Positions 7,379 to 16,551 of a DNA stretch of 17,902 nucleotides are shown here, in pieces. Both the position numbers and the translations under genes were made by a program. Source of the DNA: Candidatus Sulfotelmatobacter sp. GTDB lineage: Bacteria > Acidobacteriota > Terriglobia > Terriglobales > SbA1. The notes beneath the pieces were generated by a model. The model was not told the origin of the DNA. It worked only from the letters and a program-made list of their open reading frames with translations, and searched no databases. Positions within the stretch are counted from its first letter, which is position 1, and each line of letters opens with the position of its first letter. The stretch lies in NCBI GenBank assembly GCA_030151135.1, contig JASLEQ010000719.1:1-17902 (forward strand), given 5' to 3'.

Positions 7379-10300
7379 TTACTGCCCCGACTGCGCCTTC
7401 TTCACGCGCATCGCAGGATCGCCAAAGAGCACGTAGCTCTTGCGTACGTCGAGATCGCTGATCGAAGACTTGGCCTTAAGGATCGCGTCGCCGATTCTCA
7501 TGCCACCATTGATTGCATCCTGCACAATCACGCCATCCATCACCGTTTGAGGCGGCAACTGATTCAGTCCGCTCGATGCTACCACCGCTACCCCACCGCC
7601 ATTTTGCGCAAGGATCAAACTTACGCCCAGCGGCTGCGCATAAACATCCTGGAAATATCCGTTCAGGCAATCCATCACCAGGAACACTGGCACTTGAGTT
7701 CCGTTGCTCAGCGAACTTACAGTGTTTTCATCGAAAATGTCTGAGCCCGACCACTGCTCTTCCGAACCGTGTCCCAGATAATTCACCAGCAGTTGGCCGG
7801 AGTTGATCGCGTCTGCGATCTGGGTGCGCGCGCCCGCAACCCCGACGTTATCAACGAACACGTCCGTGAACTGCATGGTGGTGGGCAGTTCGCCCTGCAC
7901 TGTCTGGCTGTACTGCGTGAAGTCGTCTGAAGGATCGTCCTTGTCGGCGATAAACAACGCATTCCCAGTCCATGGCCCGTTCGTCGCCTTTCCAAGGTAT
8001 CCCGCAATCTTGTTCGCTACAATCTGCGCTTCTTGCGGCGTGCTGACCGGCAGACGTCCTGTCGGAATGGTCGGCATTCCCGAATCTGTGAAATCCGAGA
8101 ACCAGTCATCCGACGCGGTCATCATGCTGCTCGTAGCGATAATGCGCGTGGGCACGTAGTCGAGGTCCCCGAATCCCAAATAGTTTCTTGGATCGAGAGA
8201 TGCCCGCCCATTCAGCAGCAGATATTGGGGCGCGTGTCTCCATCCCTGAACAGCCATTTCCAGGAAGCGCCTGATGGCATAAGGACTGCGCTCGCCGAAA
8301 TTGAATTCGTCATACAAATCGCCTACCGGAACCACCGCGACCTGTTTCCCTTCGGCACGATGCGCCTGCACCAGCGGTATCAGGGCCGGCGCAAACTCGC
8401 CGTAAGTGACGACCACAATGTCGGCTCCCATCTGCCTGCTATGCCACTGCGAAGGATGGTTCGGAATTACCGCCGTTTGCGGCAGGCTCTGGTTTCCCGC
8501 GCTGGCCAGAAGTGTATGGCTCGTCTGCGTCGGCCCGTGGCCCTTCGTGAACGGAATCTGTATGGCGATCTCATACGTGCTGTCCTTAGAGACCGTTCGC
8601 GGCGTCAACTGCACTGGCCGTATCGGATCGGTGATATCTACTACCACCGGGGTACTGCTGAAGTTGCCGATCTTGATCTCATCGCCCGCTTGCCCCGTGA
8701 ACTTCAATCGATCCGAATCAGCGGCGTACAAATGCGGATACGTGATCCGGATATAGTTCACCAGGCTCATGTCGTAGTCGCCATTCTGCGCGGTCAAGGT
8801 AACGGTATTGCTCCAGGGCAGCAGCAAGCCCGCCGGAATCGGGATCTTGAGGTACCCTTGCTCCTGCCCGGTGAAAACAATGTCCCCAAGGTTCGTTCCA
8901 TTAAGCGCTACTGCCACATCGTGCGGGTAAGCAGTGATGACGCCTTGAAGCGCAACCTCGAGTTGCGGCACTTGGGATGAGTTCGTATCCAGGTGCGGAA
9001 CTTCTACCGCCTCATCCGTCGGGGTCGTGGAGACCAGCGCGCCGAAGAAGTTCTGCCCGCTGTTCGTCAACAGTGCAGAGAAGTAGATCGTGTGTTGCTG
9101 CAATTCCACCGTGGTGGAGTAACTCGCCGGAGGCGGATTGGACCCTGTCGACGGGGCCATCGTCGGAATCCGCAGTCCAGGACCGTTCTCGGCCGTCAGC
9201 CAATACACGCGAGTGCCCCAGAAAATTGTGTTGATTGCGGTTCCATAAAAATTGATCGTGGCGCTCGGTCCAAATCCTCCTGGGCCTGCGGTCGCGCCCG
9301 TGACTTGTATCGGGATCTCAATCGCCTCGGCGTACAAATGCAGCATCGCCGGATCCACATTCGGATCTAGGCCCGCCTGCACCAGTTCGGGCTGCGACAC
9401 CGACTGCCAGCCCTCGCGCTGCACCAGAATCTTTACCGCGCGGCGCGATGCCAGGTCAAACTGCTTCTCCATCTGTGCGCGAGAAATCTTCAGAGTGGGG
9501 AACTCTTCCACAAAGTGGCTCAGCTGCCCTTGCATTGCCGCGGGTTCGGATTGCGAAATCTGGCTCAGAGTGTGGGCCTCCGTCGTGGAGCCCTCGTCGC
9601 TTTGTTGTCCACCTGAGGGTGAAACGGGCCCGTGCATCGTGCGCGTGCCGTTCACATCCACATCCTCCAGCCAGTAAGAAGCGCCTGAGTTCGAGCTTGA
9701 TGGATCGATCCAGCTGTAGCTCTTGCCTCCATGTCTCGGCAATGCTCCGTTCATCAACAATGCCGCTCCCGCGATCAGCGACGGGTTCATCCGGATCTTC
9801 GCCCCATTCACATCGCGGTAAATGTTGAAGCCGAGGTTGTGGGTTTCGCTCCCGGTTCGCCAGTTCAGAAGTATTCGCCGCGATCCAGTCTTATCCGTTC
9901 CGTATTGAGCCGAGAACGACCGTAGCGTCACGCTGGTCGGCGACAGCACCGTCACGTTCACCGATGACGTGTTGTTGTTCGTGTTCGGGTCTACCTGGTC
10001 CGCACTCACTGTCGCCGTATTCGTGATGACGCCCGGCACACCAGGTATCGTCAGGATCGAGATGGTCGCCGTGCCCGCGTTGTTCATCGTTCCTAGCAGG
10101 CAGGTCACAGTTGCTCCAGCTTCCGAGCAGGTTCCCTGTGTGCTCGTGGAATCTAAATACGTGACGCTCGTCGGCAGAGTATCTGTCACCGTCACATCTG
10201 TTGCGGTCGCAGGCCCATTGTTGGTCACCGTTAGCGTGTACAGCAACGGAGTTCCTTCCGTCACCGGATTGGGCGTGGCCGTCTTTACGATCGCCATGTC

Positions 10301-13300
10301 CGCACTGCTGGAGTTCGCGACCGTGATCGTTGCACTCGCGGTATTGCTGGTCAGCCCTGGAACAATGTCGCTGGCCGTTGCCGTATCGGTATCCGTAATG
10401 TTCGTTCCCGAGGGCGTTCCCGAATTCACCTGCAGCACCAGGGTGAAGCTCGCAGTGCTGTTGACCGCGAGAGTGCCGCCATCTGTGCACGTGATCGTCC
10501 CGGTTCCTCCGACTGCCGGAACCGTCCCGCATGTCCACCCAGCCGGTGGCGTGATCGACTGGAAATTTGTGTTTGGAGGCGTGACTTGCGTAAAGCTCAA
10601 TCCGGTTGCCGTAGCCGGCCCCAGATTTTTCACCGTTTGCGTATAGGTCACGTTGCTGCCGGCCGACACTGACGTTGGTGCCGCCACATCCGTCACGACC
10701 AGGTCTGCTTCGGCCAACGTCGCGACTACATCATTCGCGGTAGCGGTATTGTTCGCCGTATTCGGATCGGTGATCGATGAAGTCACGTTGGCGGTTTCGC
10801 TGATTGCCGTTCCTGCGGCTGTTCCCGCGGTCACCGTCACCACGTAACTTATAGTCGCTGTGCCCGGCGCCAGGCTCGGGTCTGTGCACGTCCTTGTTGC
10901 CACCGTGCACGTCCATCCCGCCGGACCGGTCAGCGACACCACGGTCGTGTTCGCCGGTAGCGTTTCTGTCAGGCTCACGCTCGTGGCCGTGCTCGGCCCC
11001 GCATTCGTGACCACCTGTGTGTAGGTGATGTTGTTACCGGCTCTCACTGGAACTGGCGCGGGCGTATCCGTGACCGACAAATCGGCCGAGGTCGAAACAT
11101 AGGTGGTCACCGACGAGGCATTGTTGCCCGAATTCGAATCGCTTGTCGTCGAACTGACCGTATCGGTCTCCGTCAGCGCCGTACCCGAAGCAACGGTGGA
11201 CGGCACGCTCACTACGAATGTGAACGCCGTTGTCGTCGTGTTGGCCGCCATCGTCGATCCGTCGGTACACGTTAGCGTCGCCAGCGTACAAGTCCATCCC
11301 GCCGGCCCGGTCAGCGAAACCGCCGTAGTTCCGGTGGGCAGCGTCTCTACAAGTTTCGGTGCTGCGGCGGTCGCGGGCCCGGAATTCGTCACGGTCTGCG
11401 TATACGTGATGTTGCTGCCCGCCGTGACTGGATTCGGACTTCCCGCATTCGTCGCGCTTAAATCCGCCTGTGTCCCGGATGTCACGGCAATGTTCACCGT
11501 CGCCGTATTATTGCTCGGATTCGTTTCATTGGTCGCCGAACTCACCGTTACCGTATCCGCAATGATCGTTCCGGCGGCTGTTCCTGCGTTCACTTTGTAT
11601 ACGGCGGTAATCGTCCCGGTCGATCCTGGAGGCACGCTCGGATTCGTGCACGAGATGGGGGCGGTATTTGGGCAAGTCCACGTACCGCCTCCGGTCGTCA
11701 CCACCGCAACAGAAACGAACGTCGTGTTCGTCGGCGTGGCTTCGGTCACTTTTCCTGTGCTGCAATTGCTTGGACCGTTATTGGTGACCACCTGCGTGTA
11801 AGTAATATTGTTGCCCGCCAGAACTGGACTCGGTGTGCCCGCATCCGTCACTGCCAGATCGCAGCGGTTCGATGCGTACACACTCGTGGTGGTCGTGTTA
11901 TTCCCGCTGTTCGGATCTGAAGTAGTCGCCGACACCGTCGAGGTCGTAGTGATTGTTCCCGCCGTGGTCGCGGCAGGCACATTGACGACCACTACGATAT
12001 TTGCCGATGTTCCCGACGCCAGGCTCGATCCGTCGATACAGTTAATCGTCCCGGTGGATCCCACTGCCGGATTCGTACAAGTCCATCCACTCGGCGCCAA
12101 TACTGATTCAAACGTCGTATTCGGAGGGGTCGCTTCCGTGAAACTCGCTCCCGTTGCTGCCGCTGGCCCGTTGTCGGTGATGGTTTGTGTATAGGTGATT
12201 GAGTTGCCCGCAATGACTGGATTTGGATCGCCGGCGGTACTCAATGCAAGATCAGCCTGGGTCGCCGCACCGACGACATCCGCTGCCGTCGCGGAGGTCG
12301 CTCCGAACGCCTGGTTCGTCGAATTCACCGTCACCGTGTCATTGATCACTGTTCCATTTGGCGTCCCGGCATTCACTTGCAATACCAGTGTGACCGTGCC
12401 GCTCGTCCCAGCAGGTGCCGCCGCCGCCGTGCATGTGATCGTGCCCGTTCCTCCCACGGGAGGCGTTGTGCAAGTCGTTCCTGTTGGCGCAGAGATCGAT
12501 TGAAATGTTGTATTCGGAGGAGTCGTTTCGGTGATCGTCGGATTGTTGGCTGTCCCTGAACCCGTGTTGGTTGCCGTCTGCGTGTAGGTGATATCGCTGC
12601 CCGCAACCACTGGGTTCGGGGAAGCCGTATTGGTCACCGTCATCTGTCCTTGCGCGGTAGTGCCTACGCTGACGACGGCGGTGGCGCTGTTGTTCGCCGT
12701 GGTTGGATCGATTACCGACGAACTTACTGCAGCCGTTCCGCTGATGAGAGTACCGTTGGCAACCCCGGTATTCACCTTCGTGACCAGCGTGAACGTGCTC
12801 GACGACAAACCCGCCAAGTCTACGTTCGCGCAAACCACCGTCCCGGTATTTCCCGGACTCGGCGTCTGGCAGCTCCATCCCGCAGGAGTCGTCAGCGAGA
12901 TAAAAGTCGTATTGTTGGGAATCGACATGACCAGCGTCGCGTTATCGGCCGCGCTCGGCCCGTTGTCGGTCGCCACAATCGTGTAAGTAATATTGCTTCC
13001 GCTCGTAACCGGGTTCGGAGACGCCGCCAGCGTGACCGCCATGTCCGCGATCGAAACGACAGTCGCTACGTCGGTGGACGTATCATTCGTCAGATTCGCT
13101 TCGCCACCACCGGAGATCGCCGCAATATTTGTGACGGTTGCTGGCGCAGACTGCGCAACCAGAACGTTCAGTGTGACGGCTGGATAGCTTGACGCCGCAG
13201 CTAACGCATCCGAGCGCGTGCAACTGACCGTCTGGTTCGAGATTGAGCAACTCCATCCCGTTCCGCTCGCGCTGCTGGGGCTGATCCCCAGGGGCAACGT

Positions 13301-16147
13301 ATCGTCCATCGTGACCAGACCCGTGGTCGCTCCGTAGGGACTGACGTTCGAGACCGTGATCGTATAACTCGCAGCAGATCCACGTGTAAAGTTTCCAACG
13401 TGCGTCTTGCTGATCGCCAAATCAGGAGTGCACAGAGACGACGACTGGATTCCAGTTACTTGTCCGAGCGTCGCGTTGGTTGTAACCGCGCCGCTGGTTC
13501 CAGCCGTGGAACCGTAAGGTACGCCGGGGTTCAACGTCAGGCCGCTCGCACCTCCCGACAGGCTGCTGCCGGCCGGCGTTCCCGATACAAAGATGACGCC
13601 CCCGCCTCCACCTCCGCCAGGCCCGTGCCGGTCTCCGAGACTATACGGATCAGTCGACCATGCGTTTCCGCCGCTTCCACCATTCGCCTGCAGCGTCAGT
13701 CCGCTTTCGCCGCCGTTTGCCGAAAGTACGACGATCGTGCCACCGGCCCCGGCGCCGCCACCTGCATCGTTCGCCGTGCCGTTGTAGGCATTGGCGCCAT
13801 TGGCAGTGAGCGTTCCTGTTCCGGTCAGGCTGTCGGCTCGTATGAAAATGATTCCGCCGCCCGACGAGCCGCTACTGGCGAGGTTGTCGCCATCAGAATT
13901 GTTTCTCGTTCCCGCGCCGCCTCCGCCACCCATCGCGATGCGGTCGATCGTCGCAGGAAACGGTGTGCCACCTTCGCCGCCGCTGCTCAGGTTCGTATTC
14001 CACGAATCTCCACCAAACCCTCCGGCCCCGCCGTTCGCTCCCCCACCGCCGCCCGCGTTCTGATCGTTGTTGGCGGGGTCCGAGTCCGTTCCACCGCCAC
14101 CCGCGTTACCCGGTGCTCCGTGCGCCATGCTGCCATCTGTCCCTGCAGTTCCGCTTGGATATCCCACGCCGTTGATCGTCCGGTTGTACGTGCTGTTGTA
14201 CTCGACAAACTTCGACGTGCCCGCGACCCCTTCTCCCTTCGGCGCGTCTACCCCCGCTTCACTCGCGCCTGCATAATTCGCTGGCCCGGCGAACTGATAA
14301 TCAGTATTCGCCCCGGCATTGTTTCCCGACAATTGCATTCCGGCGCCGCCGCGGAAGCCCATGCCGTCCACGACTGCCGTGCCACCTCCCAGATTCAGTT
14401 GACCGGCAATGTCCAGGGCAATGATTCCGCCGGTTGTGCCATTCCACGATGAAGCCGTCAGATTCCCCAATGTCGCGGACGTGTACTGCGGAACAAGCAC
14501 GACCTGATACGTGCTGATTCCTTTTGTCGCCGAAGCCACCGCGCTCGTATATCCGAACACCAGTCCGCCGCCGGGACCTGCGCCCGAAATCGGTACGTTT
14601 CCTCCGGCCACCGGTCCGGTTGCGGTTACAAACTCGTAATTGCCGGCATTGTTAATCGCCGTGAAGCCCTGGCCCGTGCTGCCGTTTCCATACTGAACAG
14701 AGTTTGACGTGTTGATGCTGGCGTCCTGCATCTGGATGACAAGCAGCAGGCTTCCCGCCGCGATTGTTCCTCCCGCGCCGCGAGACGTTCCCAGCGGAAT
14801 CGAGGTCGCTCCTTTCGCGACACTTCCATTCCCCGGCCAATATGTGTTGACTGTGCCCGTCAGCGTTCCACCGGCTGTAAGCGTACTTGTTCCGCACACA
14901 ACGCTCACAACTGGCGCAAGCGCTACATACGTGTTGTTGCCGGTGTTCGGATCAGGCGGAGTTCCGCTATCGGTGATCGTCGCCGTGTTCGGATAGAAGC
15001 CAGCCGTTGTTGTCGATACCACTACGGCCACGGTCGCGGTCGCGCCGCTCGCAAACGGAGTTGGCAGGGTGCAGTTGATCGTTGTTGCCGTATTCGTGCA
15101 GCTTGTTCCGGCGCTGGGCGTGTATGAAACCAGCGAGAGGTTCGTGGCGTTGTAGGTGTCTGTCAGAGTGACACCGTTTGCCGCCGAAGGACCGTTGTTG
15201 GTAATCGTGATGTTGTACGTCGAGTTCTGCCCGAGCGCTACTGCGCTCACGCTCGTGGAGACCGCAATATCCGCCGTACTCGGATTAACAGGAATCGCGG
15301 CGTACGACCAGTTCGAATTTGCGCTGAATGTGCCCGCCAGCGGAACGCTCGGCGCTCCAGAGCGGCTGCTTCCAAATCCCGTGACCGCCGGCGGATCCGT
15401 TCCGGAAACTGTCGTCGCATTCCACTGCTGCACCTGCGGACCATATGGCGTCGCCGTAACGTTGCCGCCAACCGCCATGGTGTCGATGATCATCCCGTTG
15501 ATCACGCTGAACGGATTCAGCTGGCCATAACTCGCGCCAGCGCCGTCTGCGGAAACGAAGCTTCCGAGCGGCGTGGTCTGATCAACTCCCGTGAGGGTCG
15601 TGGCCCCCGCGACCACACCAACTTTCACTCCGGCAGTCGGTACGTTCACCGAAACAACGACCGGCAGGTTGGTCCCAGACGCCGGGCTCAGCAAGTACCA
15701 TTGCTCCGCGCGCCGCGTGCCTCCGGCATCATTGTGAGCGCCAATCAGCGTTAGCGGCGTTCCGTTGTATGTCACTCCGGATACCGCGGACCCCGGTGAG
15801 TTCGCGATGTTCATCGAGACCCCGACCAGCAGCAATCGATTGGCAGTCGCGGCCGTGGTGTGGGTGAAACTCAGATTGAATGTGCCGGAGCCCGTGAACT
15901 CCGCATTCGCCGTTGTCGTCGCGTCGACGGCTACCTGTGCATGGAAAGAAGTGACGCTAAAACAAACAAAGAGAACGATGAGGAAGAGATATTTCAAAGC
16001 TTGCAAATGCGGTGATGCCGCTGCCGATTGCTCCACAGCGTTGTCGCAAAAAGATCGCGACCGCGTCGAAGAACGCAAGAAGCCACCGACATTTCCGAAA
16101 TGAACTCGCACGATGTTCCGTCCTGACCGCACTGTGTGGCCTGACAT
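7379..16147 (-). CDS. Giant secreted DUF11-repeat protein with C-terminal gingipain-type (C25) cysteine protease
   Basis: About 2,922 residues. ATG 16147 has GCGAGG nine bases upstream; TTG codons at 16228, 16006 and 15997 share the frame, and 15997 would give a compact signal peptide (LKYLFLIVLFVCFSVTSFHAQ). From the N-terminus: signal peptide (about 51-70); a beta-rich domain (70-290); one DUF11 domain (290-405); a glycine-rich region (about 410-900); nine tandem DUF11 domains (about 906-2070); an Fn3-like segment (RRILLNWRTGSETHNLGFNI, about 2080-2185); further beta-rich sequence; and a C25 peptidase domain (about 2570-2922). The protease has ADIVVVTYGEF, DLYDEFNFGERSPYAIRRFL, catalytic His2793 in NYLGHGSEEQW and Cys2827 in LVMDCLNGYF, 34 residues apart as in gingipains. 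It ends at VLFGDPAMRV with no sorting domain or membrane anchor. It is predicted to be secreted; its substrate is unknown. Confidence 0.9.
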   Translation of the reverse strand: MSGHTVRSGRNIVRVHFGNVGGFLRSSTRSRSFCDNAVEQSAAASPHLQALKYLFLIVLFVCFSVTSFHAQVAVDATTTANAEFTGSGTFNLSFTHTTAATANRLLLVGVSMNIANSPGSAVSGVTYNGTPLTLIGAHNDAGGTRRAEQWYLLSPASGTNLPVVVSVNVPTAGVKVGVVAGATTLTGVDQTTPLGSFVSADGAGASYGQLNPFSVINGMIIDTMAVGGNVTATPYGPQVQQWNATTVSGTDPPAVTGFGSSRSGAPSVPLAGTFSANSNWSYAAIPVNPSTADIAVSTSVSAVALGQNSTYNITITNNGPSAANGVTLTDTYNATNLSLVSYTPSAGTSCTNTATTINCTLPTPFASGATATVAVVVSTTTAGFYPNTATITDSGTPPDPNTGNNTYVALAPVVSVVCGTSTLTAGGTLTGTVNTYWPGNGSVAKGATSIPLGTSRGAGGTIAAGSLLLVIQMQDASINTSNSVQYGNGSTGQGFTAINNAGNYEFVTATGPVAGGNVPISGAGPGGGLVFGYTSAVASATKGISTYQVVLVPQYTSATLGNLTASSWNGTTGGIIALDIAGQLNLGGGTAVVDGMGFRGGAGMQLSGNNAGANTDYQFAGPANYAGASEAGVDAPKGEGVAGTSKFVEYNSTYNRTINGVGYPSGTAGTDGSMAHGAPGNAGGGGTDSDPANNDQNAGGGGGANGGAGGFGGDSWNTNLSSGGEGGTPFPATIDRIAMGGGGGAGTRNNSDGDNLASSGSSGGGIIFIRADSLTGTGTLTANGANAYNGTANDAGGGAGAGGTIVVLSANGGESGLTLQANGGSGGNAWSTDPYSLGDRHGPGGGGGGGVIFVSGTPAGSSLSGGASGLTLNPGVPYGSTAGTSGAVTTNATLGQVTGIQSSSLCTPDLAISKTHVGNFTRGSAASYTITVSNVSPYGATTGLVTMDDTLPLGISPSSASGTGWSCSISNQTVSCTRSDALAAASSYPAVTLNVLVAQSAPATVTNIAAISGGGEANLTNDTSTDVATVVSIADMAVTLAASPNPVTSGSNITYTIVATDNGPSAADNATLVMSIPNNTTFISLTTPAGWSCQTPSPGNTGTVVCANVDLAGLSSSTFTLVTKVNTGVANGTLISGTAAVSSSVIDPTTANNSATAVVSVGTTAQGQMTVTNTASPNPVVAGSDITYTQTATNTGSGTANNPTITETTPPNTTFQSISAPTGTTCTTPPVGGTGTITCTAAAAPAGTSGTVTLVLQVNAGTPNGTVINDTVTVNSTNQAFGATSATAADVVGAATQADLALSTAGDPNPVIAGNSITYTQTITDNGPAAATGASFTEATPPNTTFESVLAPSGWTCTNPAVGSTGTINCIDGSSLASGTSANIVVVVNVPAATTAGTITTTSTVSATTSDPNSGNNTTTTSVYASNRCDLAVTDAGTPSPVLAGNNITYTQVVTNNGPSNCSTGKVTEATPTNTTFVSVAVVTTGGGTWTCPNTAPISCTNPSVPPGSTGTITAVYKVNAGTAAGTIIADTVTVSSATNETNPSNNTATVNIAVTSGTQADLSATNAGSPNPVTAGSNITYTQTVTNSGPATAAAPKLVETLPTGTTAVSLTGPAGWTCTLATLTCTDGSTMAANTTTTAFTFVVSVPSTVASGTALTETDTVSSTTSDSNSGNNASSVTTYVSTSADLSVTDTPAPVPVRAGNNITYTQVVTNAGPSTATSVSLTETLPANTTVVSLTGPAGWTCTVATRTCTDPSLAPGTATISYVVTVTAGTAAGTAISETANVTSSITDPNTANNTATANDVVATLAEADLVVTDVAAPTSVSAGSNVTYTQTVKNLGPATATGLSFTQVTPPNTNFQSITPPAGWTCGTVPAVGGTGTITCTDGGTLAVNSTASFTLVLQVNSGTPSGTNITDTDTATASDIVPGLTSNTASATITVANSSSADMAIVKTATPNPVTEGTPLLYTLTVTNNGPATATDVTVTDTLPTSVTYLDSTSTQGTCSEAGATVTCLLGTMNNAGTATISILTIPGVPGVITNTATVSADQVDPNTNNNTSSVNVTVLSPTSVTLRSFSAQYGTDKTGSRRILLNWRTGSETHNLGFNIYRDVNGAKIRMNPSLIAGAALLMNGALPRHGGKSYSWIDPSSSNSGASYWLEDVDVNGTRTMHGPVSPSGGQQSDEGSTTEAHTLSQISQSEPAAMQGQLSHFVEEFPTLKISRAQMEKQFDLASRRAVKILVQREGWQSVSQPELVQAGLDPNVDPAMLHLYAEAIEIPIQVTGATAGPGGFGPSATINFYGTAINTIFWGTRVYWLTAENGPGLRIPTMAPSTGSNPPPASYSTTVELQQHTIYFSALLTNSGQNFFGALVSTTPTDEAVEVPHLDTNSSQVPQLEVALQGVITAYPHDVAVALNGTNLGDIVFTGQEQGYLKIPIPAGLLLPWSNTVTLTAQNGDYDMSLVNYIRITYPHLYAADSDRLKFTGQAGDEIKIGNFSSTPVVVDITDPIRPVQLTPRTVSKDSTYEIAIQIPFTKGHGPTQTSHTLLASAGNQSLPQTAVIPNHPSQWHSRQMGADIVVVTYGEFAPALIPLVQAHRAEGKQVAVVPVGDLYDEFNFGERSPYAIRRFLEMAVQGWRHAPQYLLLNGRASLDPRNYLGFGDLDYVPTRIIATSSMMTASDDWFSDFTDSGMPTIPTGRLPVSTPQEAQIVANKIAGYLGKATNGPWTGNALFIADKDDPSDDFTQYSQTVQGELPTTMQFTDVFVDNVGVAGARTQIADAINSGQLLVNYLGHGSEEQWSGSDIFDENTVSSLSNGTQVPVFLVMDCLNGYFQDVYAQPLGVSLILAQNGGGVAVVASSGLNQLPPQTVMDGVIVQDAINGGMRIGDAILKAKSSISDLDVRKSYVLFGDPAMRVKKAQSGQ
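9940..13430 (-). repeat. Nine tandem DUF11 (B_ant_repeat) domain units
   Basis: Within the giant gene a unit of roughly 380-410 bases recurs nine times. Each unit opens with a version of ADLxVTxxxxPNPVxAGxNITYTQ, continues with TNNGPxxATxxxxTExxPxxTTF, then GWTC and a second Cys, and ends in DPNxxNNTA. Unit starts lie near 13425, 13045, 12645, 12258, 11864, 11470, 11090, 10710 and 10306. The paired Cys in most units could form disulphides. Units starting near 11090 and 11470 are visibly close at the nucleotide level (for example 'AAGTCCATCCCGCCGG' versus 'ACGTCCATCCCGCCGG' in adjacent copies), suggesting recent duplication. A tenth, more divergent unit lies apart near 15275. Confidence 0.85.
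13590..14370 (-). repeat. Glycine-rich low-complexity segment in the giant protein
   Basis: The coding strand encodes blocks such as GGGGGGGVIFVSG, AGGGAGAGGTIVVLSANGG, AMGGGGGAGTR, AGGGGGANGGAGGFGGDSW and GFRGGAGMQ, interleaved with hydrophobic strands (GGIIFIRA, GGIIALDIAGQLNLGGG). The alternation of Gly runs with short beta strands suggests an extended glycine-rich beta fold rather than pure disorder. It separates the first DUF11 domain from the nine-unit array. No catalytic motif was seen. Confidence 0.75.
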
Positions 16148-16271
16148 ATGGCCAGACCTCGCATGTTCCGTTCGGCTCGCATCCAATCCGCTGGCGTTCC
16201 TCGCAAACCGTTCGCGAGACGTAGCCAATCGTCCGGACCTACCGGAACTGCAAAACTAAGATTTTCCTTAG

Positions 16272-16281
16272 ACGATATCGT
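16272..16281. promoter_or_regulatory. Perfect 10-bp palindrome ACGATATCGT, possible operator
   Basis: ACGATATCGT is fully self-complementary and lies about 125 bases upstream of the proposed start of the giant gene. Next to it, on the minus strand, CTAAG-GAAAAT-CTTAG forms a 5-bp hairpin followed by TTTT. A dimeric regulator site or a leader attenuator is conceivable. A 10-bp palindrome can also occur by chance. Confidence 0.25.
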
Positions 16282-16361
16282 TCCAAGACGATCCGGTAAC
16301 GATTACGGCGGTAACCTTGCCTACCTCTTAGTCACATACTGCGAGTAAGAAGTGCAGGCCC

Positions 16362-16394
16362 AAAAACACGAAAAGCGCGGCCTGAGGGCTGCGC
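16362..16394 (-). terminator. Probable Rho-independent terminator of the peptide/kinase transcript
   Basis: Read on the minus strand, GCGCAGCC-CTCA-GGCCGCGC forms an 8-bp GC-rich stem (one G-U pair) with a 4-base loop, followed by TTTTCGTGTTTTT. It lies about 180 bases after the kinase stop codon and before the giant gene, in the right orientation to end the kinase transcript. The T tract is interrupted, so efficiency is uncertain. Confidence 0.55.
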
Positions 16395-16441
16395 TCGTTG
16401 AGAATTTCTTCTATCTATTTCCAGAATATCAAATTCGGATG

Positions 16442-16495
16442 GGTAAACCGGCAAAGCCGTTGAGATTATTTCCCCCGCGAAATCATGGGTTTACC
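16442..16495. repeat. Inverted repeat GGTAAACC/GGTTTACC enclosing hairpin CGGC-AAA-GCCG
   Basis: GGTAAACC (16442-16449) and GGTTTACC (16488-16495) are perfect 8-bp inverted copies. The small hairpin CGGC AAA GCCG (16449-16459) abuts the left arm, overlapping it by one base. The element lies in the 3' region of the kinase transcript. It could be a palindromic intergenic repeat or a structured RNA; the family is not recognised. Confidence 0.45.
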
Positions 16496-16510
16496 GGGAA
16501 ACCGGGCCAT

Positions 16511-16541
16511 TTCGGGGCTTGACAAGTTTTTCCCGAAGCCC
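16511..16541. repeat. Overlapping alternative stem-loops
   Basis: TTCGGG (16511-16516) can pair with CCCGAA (16532-16537), while GGGCTT (16515-16520) can pair with AAGCCC (16536-16541). The two stems share bases and are mutually exclusive; CTTG-A-CAAG forms a third small palindrome inside. Function unknown; they may be part of the neighbouring intergenic repeat. Confidence 0.4.
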
Positions 16542-16551
16542 GAGTTTTAGC

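Noticed and set aside
9969..13187. Series of long + frames (Val/Pro/Thr-rich) opposite the DUF11 array
   Set aside because: They repeat with the same period as the DUF11 units and are mirror frames of the real minus-strand gene.
9940..13430. CRISPR array, because of regular repeats
   Set aside because: The period is about 390 bases and the whole stretch is one open protein frame; there are no short identical repeats with unique spacers.
13400..14452. 350-codon + frame antisense to the glycine-rich region
   Set aside because: Arg/Ser/Ala-rich translation with no domain; a by-product of GC-rich glycine codons on the other strand.
16441..16500. Cyclic di-GMP (GEMM) riboswitch, suggested by AAACC and GCAAAGCC
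   Set aside because: The core stems and spacing of the family are missing, and on the strand carrying these motifs no gene follows.
16519..16547. TTGACA with a 17-base spacer to GAGTTT as a sigma-70 promoter on the + strand
   Set aside because: The -10 does not match and no + strand gene follows.
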